25,529 nucleotides of DNA from NCBI GenBank assembly GCA_015680685.1, contig MNCI01035830.1, positions 22,889-48,417 on the forward strand, in the 5' to 3' direction. This stretch comes from Gnetum montanum (lineage: Eukaryota > Streptophyta > Gnetopsida > Gnetales > Gnetaceae). Position numbers and translations under genes: made by a program. The notes under the pieces are model-generated. The model made no database searches. It was not told where the DNA came from and saw only the letters and a list, made by a program, of their open reading frames with translations. Each line of letters begins with the position of its first letter. Position 1 is the stretch's first letter. Positions 18,522 to 25,529 of the stretch are shown one piece after another.

Positions 18522-18845
18522 CCAAAATAATGGGGTAGGATTTCATTGAAATTTAATTTTGATGAATACTTTGGTCTAGATTTGAGAAAAATGATCATAC
18601 CCCCAAATTTTGGGAAAAAATGCATGAAAATAGCAATCTTGATTTTTAAAAATCAAATCTACTAAGGCCAAAATAATGAAATGACAATAGATCTGCATGG
18701 AAGAGGCCAAAATAAGAGCTGGGATTTTGTTAAAATTTCATTTTACACATTCTATCAATGTAGATCTAAGAAAAATGGCCCCACATGTGGCAAGAAAAGC
18801 AATAAAAATGGTAACAAAACAAAGCAAAAATGGGTAAAATTGCCT
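18522..18845. repeat. Diverged tandem pair with a 185-bp period
   Basis: CCAAAATAA...GGATTTCATTGAAATTT...GAGAAAAATG at 18522 recurs as CCAAAATAA...GGGATTTTGTTAAAATTT...AAGAAAAATG at 18707. The second copy is cut by the putative first exon. The period is close to that of the large array at 19571-21250, but the unit sequence differs. Confidence 0.6.
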
Positions 18846-18847
18846 AC

Positions 18848-18975
18848 CTCGAAGCAGTAATTGATGAGGCTTGGATTGAAATGGGCCTATGTAGCCTTGA
18901 CAAATCCTTCACTCCTTCATCCACCTATTGACTGCTAGGATTCCAACTCTTTCCTCTACAATGTTTCTGTGCCAT
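18848..18975 (-). pseudogene. Putative first exon of the unknown relic
   Basis: It starts MAQKHCRGKSWNPSSQ, has a TAG, then VDEGVKDLSRLHRPISIQAS. It ends in GAG|GTAGGC, a good donor. The length leaves two bases over. The next block begins G|GTTTTC after TTTAG, which keeps the open frame. The peptide is basic and unrecognised. Confidence 0.4.
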
Positions 18976-19570
18976 GGTAGGCTCAACACTAAGAGTAGTT
19001 TAAAATCAAGAAAAATAGGAATTCTACATTGTGTGTAAGAAGGAATGAGGCTTCAACACTAAAGATAATTTCTCTCTACCATAAGAATCCTTGTTAGAGC
19101 TCTCCTCCAATGCATAGTTTTGAAAGATGTGAATTGTGAATGAAAACTTATGAAGTTTGACATTAAAGATCTAAACCTAAATGCACACCTTAAAACCTGA
19201 GCTACTAATTCAGTGCACCATAACTCCAAGTGTGTTGAAGTGCAAAGGGAGGAAACTTTCTTCAATGTTGAGATTGGTGCGATATAGCTTCACTTTTAAA
19301 ATTTTAAATTTCTTGGGTTGTGGACCTCAACATACACCTTTCCCTCTATCTAAAAAATTGCATCAACACTGAGTTTTGGCCACTTTTGATAATTAAAACA
19401 ATGTTTCAACCTTAACTCCTAAGCATCCATGCTAGGGATGGCATGCCCATTTTACAAAATCATTGAAATATAGCAACCTTTCTCAACCATAGGGTCCCAA
19501 AAAAGGGATAAAACGTTATCAAAGTGGGGTAGCTTGGGTTTCCATGTTGGGGCAACATTGCCCAAAGTGG
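18976..19570. other. Unassigned DNA upstream of the unknown relic
   Basis: If the relic is real, its promoter should lie here. I see no convincing TATA element tied to the ATG at 18975 and no domain in the short open frames. The right end grades into the tandem array. Confidence 0.35.
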
Positions 19571-21250
19571 AACAAGGGGGGTAACACCCCTTCTTACCTC
19601 CCAACATGCCTCTAGCTCATGTTTGACCTTGAAGTGGGCTCCACATGCCCTAGAACCCCTCCAAACATCTTTGATAGCTTCGAAACCTTACGAAACTTAG
19701 TTAAAATTGATCAAAACTAGTTGAAACCATAGGATTTGGTAGTTCCACACTGGGAAAGCTTCATGAACACTATGCATCTCCTCCCTAATGTAGATGAAAA
19801 GGGGAAAGCCAAAAATGACCTCAATTAATTGCCTAGTGACCATTTCTGAAAGCCTGGCGACACCTAGACCTTGCTAGAACCCTTTGGAGTTTCTAAATGC
19901 CACAAAAGTAGTCAAATATGGCACAAAGTTGTTATTCCCTTCTCATTCACAGTAGGGTCATCATGACCAACATGGAAGAAAGGGGGAAAACTACATGAGG
20001 TGCTTAGGAGCCTTCAAACTATTAGATCTTGACACTTGGTATTGACCATTGACACCAACAAACTGGGAGACTAACATGCATAGATGATTGGCTATCAAAC
20101 TAGCCTAGAAATGAATTTCTTGATTCTTCAACATTGGTGGAGACCTCTTTCATGCTACCTAGTATGAAAAACTATGGCAAGTAGGTAGGAAAGTTAGGGG
20201 GAGTACCACAAATAAGAAAACAACCTTAAATTACCCTATACCTAACACCAAAACCTTCACAACCCTTTCGGATACTACTAGACTATAAAAATTAGCAAAA
20301 AATAACCCCCTAAGGTTCTTCCATTCTAGGGAGGACCTCCTCCATGTTGAGCATTCTTGTCTTAGTGTGGATGAAAGGGGGGAAGCTAAAACTATTTAAG
20401 TTTACATGTAGTTTGACTTCTGAAAGTAACCCAATCCTTCTGGAAGCCACTAGACTTCTAGAAGTCACTTAAAATGATTAAAACTTGTCCCCCTTGTGTT
20501 CTTCATGCTGAGGAGGATCCCATCCACCTTAAGCATCCTACCCTCAAGATGGATGTAAGGGGGGAAGCTTGAAAACCCTCTCACAACCTTCAAAGCAACT
20601 GGATTTCAACCTTAGACATTCATAGCCAATACCAACAGTCTTGTAGACACTCATGCGTAGCCAAAATTGATCATGAAAAGCTATAAAATTCTTTCCATTA
20701 ATCTTCCATACTATGCATGAAAGCCCCAACATGAAGAAATGGGAAAAAGTTCAAAGACTACCTAACAACTATCGAAATGATCAAATTTTGACATTGGGTA
20801 TCAGCAGTTGATACTAGCAACCTTAGAAGCCTGCATGCATAGCCAAAAATGTTAAAAACTAGCAAAAAGCAAGGTCTCCTTGTTCCTCCATGATGAGGGC
20901 TCCCTCTTCCATGTTGGCTAGCATGGAAGAAAGGGGGACACTTTGGGGGAACTCCATGACCCCTAGACATCTCAATCAGACACCCTACAGCCTCACATGA
21001 ATCCTAAGACCACTTTTACACCTTTTGGAGCCCTCAAACCCTAGAAAAGTGAACATAGCTAGCTGGAAATCCTTTTCCCCCAATCTTTCATGTTGAGCAT
21101 AGAAACCCTAGCATGGAAAAAGGAGGGGAACATAAAAAATTACTTCAGAACCATTGAAATGACAAATTTTTGACACTAGGCATAGACAATTAACATTAGC
21201 AATCTCGGAGACCTACATGCATGACCAAATATGATACCAAATGATAAAAA
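19571..21250. repeat. Degenerate tandem array, unit about 180-220 bp, at least nine units
   Basis: A G-rich anchor of the form CATGGAAGAAAGGGGGAA recurs at about 19571, 19793, 19972, 20186, 20369, 20551, 20731, 20923 and 21113. The spacings are 222, 179, 214, 183, 182, 180, 192 and 190. Upstream of several anchors stands a CCATGTTGAGCAT-like block. About 55 bp downstream stands a TTGACACTxGGTATxGACxxTTGACACC-like block ending in ACATGCATAGCC (clear at 20030, 20600, 20790, 21170). Units are strongly diverged. The array is satellite-like but short. The region has no coding capacity I can support. Confidence 0.7.
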
Positions 21251-21429
21251 GGTGTTTTCCCCTATCCTTTTGATGAGCAGCAAGGTATCCTTACACTCAA
21301 CCATACGAATACAAGTGTCCATGCATGATTTGGTCGAATTCCAAGGACTAAGTGCTTATGCACCTTTGTGGAACAAGGATGGGTTGATCAATCGTTGTCT
21401 TCTTAAGCTTACTTGTATAGCATGATTGT
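21251..21429. other. Transition between tandem array and LTR-like segment
   Basis: A partial further array unit may be present (GATGAGCAGCAAGGTATCC near 21272). No gene is visible. Confidence 0.3.
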
Positions 21430-21817
21430 ATGGTTAAGTAAACTTGAGGTACATGATTTTTATAGTTTTTTTTTGTTTTTATGTCCTAGTGCTAAAAAGG
21501 GAGGAGAGAGATAACTAAATAACTAATTTTAATTTAAATACTTAACTATGTTTTAACTAGTTCTAACACTAGCATTCGTTCTCACTTCCCGTACACATCC
21601 TAAACTAGTGCAACACTACTGGGATTACCAAACGCTAATTGTTACTAGGTTACCAAGTGTTACACACATGCTCAAAGTGATGGTACTTAGTGTGCTTACT
21701 TAGGAGAGTTGTAGGGTGAGAGAGAAAACATTAATTAACTAAGGAAAGCATTAAGTAAAAGTAATTAACATTAATTAATCTATTCTGAATGCTACAAGGT
21801 TTATCACAAAGTTCATC

Positions 21818-21823
21818 TTTATT
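21818..21823 (-). promoter_or_regulatory. AATAAA poly(A) signal of the LTR-like segment
   Basis: The - strand reads GACAATAAAGATG, about 170 nt downstream of the TATA box in transcription direction. This is plausible for R-region polyadenylation in an LTR. Confidence 0.4.
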
Positions 21824-21990
21824 GTCGTACACAAGGTGTGCTTAGGTACACGATGCTCGAATAAAGATCTGTTCAGTTTATGACTCCTACTACGAGCACT
21901 CAGAAATAATTCTATCTTTGGAAAGGGAAAAAGGCAAGAGTTTGGGTAAGGGACTAAAACTAACTATGCAAACCAAGTGCACCTGCCTCT

Positions 21991-21998
21991 TATTTATA
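21991..21998 (-). promoter_or_regulatory. TATA box (TATAAATA) of the LTR-like segment
   Basis: The - strand reads GCCTATAAATAAGAGGCAGG. Immediately upstream lie the CpG-rich palindromic repeats. The order (palindromes, TATA, AATAAA) suggests a U3 promoter. Confidence 0.5.
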
Positions 21999-22015
21999 GG
22001 CAATGAGGTAGGCCC

Positions 22016-22070
22016 TGATATCGCGTACGCGATATCATGTAGAAGGATCTAATATCGCGTACGCAATATC
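22016..22070. repeat. CpG-rich palindrome and its diverged copy
   Basis: Bases 22016-22037 are a perfect 22-bp palindrome (core GATATCGCGTACGCGATATC). A second copy at 22051-22070 (AATATCGCGTACGCAATATC) has lost perfect symmetry at two places. The copies start 34 bp apart, just upstream of the TATA box on the - strand. Confidence 0.95.
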
Positions 22071-22081
22071 GTGGCTCATCA

Positions 22082-23959
22082 TACTCCCACGACTGAATGA
22101 AAACTCATCCTCGAGTTTCTTACAAAATATTGGGAAGGTATGGGATTATTGAATGAATGAGGATTGGAAGTGATAGGGAATAACATACTCAAAGTGCCTG
22201 GTGAACGGATCGACAAACATATTTCAACATTGGTGTTCATGCCCTTTGTGGTGAACACTATACATAGATGACATTCAAACACTTATTTGACAGCTTGAAG
22301 AGAGAGTAAAGAAAATGAGGTGCGTTGCTGCCAACGTCGTGATTGTGCCTTCCATTTTTTATCCATAGCCACGCAACCAAACTTATTCCTGGCATAAACG
22401 CTCTAGCTCCAGTCCATCCTGAGTGCTTCCTCCTATCCTAGTCCATAGTTCATGTAATCACCATTTACACACACAACACAGTCACAAATCAGCAAGGATA
22501 AGTAAACCATAATGCAGTTGATACCTTGCCTCGATATAAAGCTCATTGGCTAGGTTGTGGTTATGGCAGAAACTAGGTTAGAGGTTTATCATTGATAACT
22601 ACCCAAGTTCTAGTGGTGATACAAGTAGTAGAATGGAAAAATTTATAATAGGGCCCCCATGACTAAGAGCGAACCTTCGGTAGCAATAGGGTGGAAAAGT
22701 ATAAGGAACAAGAAAAATGGGAAAAATAACAATAGCGATGCCAATAAAATGGATGTCATGAATGGGGATGAAATGAGAAATTGCTGATTGCAAGAAATGT
22801 TTAAGGAGAATAATTTAACAATTGCACCATAAAGGAATGTCAGTGGGTCCTCCCCAAAGTAGGCTCATGCTATTTATGCTTTGACAAACCCACAAACCAT
22901 AGAGTCAGTAGGCTCTAGGAATGACATATGGAAACAATGCTTAAAGACTGACCCACAAGAATTTACCAAAGAATAACAATGCATCAACCAGGAGATAGAC
23001 TAATCATAAAATCAGCAATGAGGTGGAAAATGGCAGGAAAGATGGAGAGTAGAAAATGGAATAAAATCCCAAGAGCAAGGTTATGTAAAGTTCCTTGTGT
23101 ATTTTATGGTTAAGGTGTCTGAGTAGAATTCATTCCAAATCTAGATTCAAATCAACCACATTCAATGACCTTGCATCAATACACTTGGCCAATCCATCCC
23201 CTTGAAGCAACAAGAATGCTTCCACAAAGAGTTACCACCATTCCAAGGAGAGAGATGGAGAAGCAGGAAGCGAGAAAGGGCCTTAGTTAGAGGGAACCTT
23301 TAGGCATGGGTAACATGTCTTTCTAGTGCCATAACCAGTGCTTGTAGCCCAGATTTTTTTATTATGTCTAAGGGGTATGCTTTCAATTCTCACATTTTTT
23401 TTACGTGAGAACCACACCATGCAAAGATTTATTTGATTTATTCGACTTCTTGATGTTTGGTCATTGGCGGAATGGTGGAGAACTCATGAAAAGCATCTAA
23501 GTACCAAAGAAAATAGCCAACACATGTGCATCAAATCCCCTTAAAGTCACACCCTTTTCAACCATTGAATCCTTCCTCAGTTTGAAGAATATGAAGCCAC
23601 CAATTCATTAATAAGTTTATTTAGAAAAAAGGATAGTATAGTTCCAAGATCAAGGGAGATCATAGAGTTGAACGGAGGAATGGACGGTGTGGACTCATTG
23701 CCTATTTTATCAAAAGAACCATATCATAGTATCAACATTAAAAATCAAAGGTAAAAATCCAAAATTAACAATCAACACCATTATAGTACAATCCACCATC
23801 ATGAGCACTTATTGTATGATGAATGAAAGTAAATCAAACAAAGAAATAGGAAAAAATAGGAACGATGGTCTAAAAAAAATAAAATAAAATTGAAAAAAAA
23901 ATGTGTAAAACAAAAATGTATAAAACAAAAATACAAAAAAAAAGAGCTGAGGGCTTAGA
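22082..23959. other. 1.9 kb without a recognised gene
   Basis: I see no domain. It may be the 3' untranslated part or decayed extra ORF of the third gypsy element, since it lies between that integrase and the LTR-like segment. The right end (23870-23945) is very A-rich, with repeated GTATAAAACAAAAAT-type words; open frames there are compositional. Confidence 0.4.
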
Positions 23960-23963
23960 ATGG

Positions 23964-25130
23964 TTAGCATTGGTGGCCATCTCCCCCACAACTGAGTTGG
24001 AAGGAGGAGATCCAAAATAACAAGTAGGGTTGTCCACCAATAGAGGTAGTATTGGTACTGGTTGTTCTAACCTCATGGAAAGGTTTGGTTTGTTGGATGT
24101 TGACCAATAATTTCTTATCCGGGCTCTCAAGTTTGTAAATCATCATGGACCCTGAAGGAAAAGTTGCATAAATAATATAAGGTTCTTCCCACAATGTTTG
24201 AAATTTAGTGTGTTATGGCACATGTGTGGGATTCCAATATAGAACCTTATATCTTAGTTAATATTTAACTTTCCTAATTTTCAGGTCATGACATCATTTG
24301 TTGAAGGCCTTGTGTAATTTGTTAGATGATAGGGCGACTAATTAGTTCTCATCTAGCAAGTTAAGGATCATTAACCATTCTTTTTATGTTAGATCAAGGT
24401 CAAGGTTGAGATCACATGCCATAGATAGTGTATGGATTTCTGCTTGAATGAGAAGCATTGGAAGTTTTCCATACACTAACTCATAGGGAGAGTAGCCTAT
24501 AGGGAGTTTCCATGTGGAGTGGTATGCCCAAAGAGCATCATTCAGTTTGATGCTCTAATCTCTCCTATACTTGCTAATATTTCTTGTCAATATTTTCATA
24601 ATCTCCCTATTGGTGACCTTGGCTTGACCATTTGCTTGAGGGTGGTATAGAGTAGTTAGTTTGTGTTCAACCCCTAAGCATTGCATTAGCTTTTGAAAAG
24701 TTACACCTGTAAAATGTGTGCCATTGTTAGAAATAAGTGCACGAGGTACGCCAAACCTGTTTACAATTTGTTGTTGAACAAGTCATGCAACTGTAGATGA
24801 TGTACAATCCTTAATAGCGGTTGCTTCTGCCCATTTTGTAAAGTAGTTAACAACAACGATGTAAGCTTTTCCATTGGACGTTGGTGTAATAGGCCCCATA
24901 AAATCAATTCCCCATATGTTGAAGGGTTCTAAAGGTTGAATCCATTGTTGTGGACCCTCCATTCTAGTAGTCATTCCCTCATCACGTTGATAGTGCTCAC
25001 AAGATTGGATGAAATGATGGGCATCACAAAACAATGTAGGCCAATAATATCCTACAAGTAGAATTTTAATAGTTGTTCATCTCCTGACATAATGACCCCC
25101 ACAAGGACCCTCATGAGCATCTTGGAGAAC
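23964..25130 (-). pseudogene. pol: Integrase of the third element, catalytic residues lost
   Basis: The zinc part reads HEGPCGGHYVRR...CEHYQRDEG; the last zinc-binding Cys is Tyr (24990-24992). The core starts with an intact Asp (24903-24905, WGIDFMGP). The second catalytic Asp is Asn (24726-24728, LISNNGTHF) and the catalytic Glu is Lys (24618-24620, GQAKVTNREI), in positions with correct DD35E spacing. Then follow LWAYHSTWKLPIGYSPYELV, YGKLP, and after several stops WEEPYIIYATFPSGSMMIYK near the C terminus. All the replaced residues are explained by G-to-A changes. The enzyme cannot have been active in this state. Confidence 0.87.
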
Positions 25131-25389
25131 TTGCAGTTGATTTATATCAGGAACACACCATTGAACCAAGCCATTAGGACATGCTTTATAAAGTTGCCCA
25201 TTGATCTCCATAAAATACTTGGCTCGGTGAAGGAATTGTTGTTTCTTTTTAGTGCCTAACTCTTGTGGTGTTTGTTGTGTAAGGAGATAGGTGATAATAC
25301 TACTATACTAGTTTGTTTCCGTGGTCATTAGATTAGTTACTACACATGCAAAGAGGAGTTCATTAGGGAAATGATCAGAAATTGGATAC

Positions 25390-25529
25390 TCATCCTCTTT
25401 GTTGTTCCATCACAACTAAGATAAATGATTAGCAACTATGTTCTCAGTGCCTTTTCAATCAATCATTGTAAGATTGAACTCTTGTAAGATTACGAGCCAT
25501 TGTATGATGCAAGGGCTCACCGTTGGTTT
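25390..25529 (-). pseudogene. pol: RNase H C-terminal end of the third element
   Basis: It reads WLVILQEFNLTMID, TGA, KGTENIVANHLS. The usual ending is GTENxVADHLSR; the catalytic Asp is Asn here (25428-25430). The domain is cut by the window edge. Confidence 0.75.

Larger units (their letters stand above)
14191..18975 (-). pseudogene. Relic of a multi-exon gene of unknown function
   Basis: Eight blocks on the - strand carry long protein-like frames interrupted mainly by TAG. They are separated by AT-rich intervals and mostly bounded by AG acceptors and GT donors. In transcript order they are 18975-18848, 17781-17350, 17286-16992, 16881-15822, 15713-15530, 15441-15320, 15188-14366 and 14277-14191, about 3.1 kb in total. 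The first starts with an ATG and its donor phase fits the second block; other junctions do not all keep phase. The C-terminal third is charged and coiled-coil-like. I recognise no domain. It may be a host gene family relic or an uncharacterised element. Individual block limits are my reading of splice-like motifs. Confidence 0.45.
21430..22081 (-). mobile_element. LTR-like segment, probable 3' LTR of a gypsy element
   Basis: On the - strand, reading from 22081, TGATGAGCC follows AAACTCGAGGATGAGTTTTC and a purine-rich TCGTGGGAGTATGA. That context resembles the end of a plant gypsy polyprotein with its polypurine tract. Further in are CpG-rich palindromes (22016-22070), TATAAATA (complement 21991-21998) and AATAAA (complement 21818-21823), spaced as in the U3-R of an LTR. 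The body of the third gypsy element lies 1.9 kb to the right in the same orientation and could be its owner. The left boundary is not defined, and no partner LTR is in the window. Confidence 0.45.
23964..25529 (-). mobile_element. pol: Third Ty3/gypsy element: RNase H end and integrase, runs off the window
   Basis: A single - strand frame can be followed for about 1.57 kb without a frameshift but with about 12 stops. It starts with the end of RNase H (25529 to about 25390), continues through a linker and the integrase zinc domain, the core, and a C-terminal part ending near 23964. The style of the core (WGIDFMGPI, FTKWAEATAIKD) fits the non-chromodomain gypsy group (Tat/Athila side) rather than chromoviruses. 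It is a different element from the two chromoviruses. Protease, RT and gag lie beyond the right edge. Confidence 0.82.

Noticed and set aside
14191-18975. TAG read as glutamine (alternative genetic code)
   Set aside because: TAG falls at Gln-like positions, but TGA and TAA stops and frameshifts are also present and flanking retroelements show the same bias. CAG decay by deamination explains it.
19571-21250. CRISPR-like array
   Set aside because: Units are about 190 bp and diverged throughout, with no short identical repeats and no cas genes; the window is plant nuclear DNA.
23809-24130. Hydrophobic Phe-rich frames suggesting a membrane protein
   Set aside because: They read through an A/T-rich tract on the strand opposite poly(A)-like runs and overlap the end of the third integrase. 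This is compositional.
1-25529. tRNA, rRNA or other structured RNA genes
   Set aside because: I found no cloverleaf or rRNA-like stretch by eye. The Met-tRNA match at 8103-8114 is a primer site, not a tRNA gene.

Overview
The window looks like nuclear DNA from a seed plant with a large, repeat-dominated genome. A gymnosperm is my best guess, but I cannot prove it. The evidence is three decayed Ty3/gypsy retroelements, a Ty1/copia fragment, a receptor-kinase pseudogene of plant type, AT-rich intergenic DNA and long diverged tandem repeats. I see no intact protein-coding gene. Every coding-like stretch carries stop codons, frameshifts or truncation.

Layout. 1-2840: AT-rich DNA with a copia-type gag fragment (about 1284-1610, + strand) and a 63-bp direct duplication on either side of a single N. 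3140-8661: a complete but dead Ty3/gypsy chromovirus on the - strand. It has 545-bp LTRs, TGTCAC/GTGACA ends, a perfect 5-bp target duplication (CATAC), an initiator-Met-tRNA-type primer site, and gag, protease, RT, RNase H, integrase and chromodomain in order. It appears to be nested in the 3' LTR of a second, 5'-truncated chromovirus (body 8667-11700, - strand). 11705-13797: the 3' part of an LRR receptor-like kinase gene of the non-RD type (+ strand), abutting the truncated RT of the second element. 14191-18975: a series of exon-like blocks on the - strand, bounded by AG/GT and separated by AT-rich intron-like DNA. It looks like the relic of a multi-exon gene of about 1,000 codons that I do not recognise. 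19571-21250: a degenerate tandem array with a unit of roughly 190 bp. About 21430-22081: LTR-like DNA (- strand) with TATA and poly(A) signals and a CpG-rich 22-bp palindrome. 22082-23960: no recognisable gene. 23964-25529: RNase H end and integrase of a third gypsy element (- strand, non-chromovirus type), running off the window.

How it fits together. The elements do not form a working system; they record successive insertion and decay. Changes that can be polarised are mostly C-to-T or G-to-A. Stops in the chromovirus are mostly TAG or TGA, and LTR mismatches are nearly all transitions. This is what long-term cytosine methylation and deamination would give. The parts most worth following up are the unrecognised multi-exon relic, the tandem array beside its 5' end, and the CpG-rich palindromes in the LTR-like segment.
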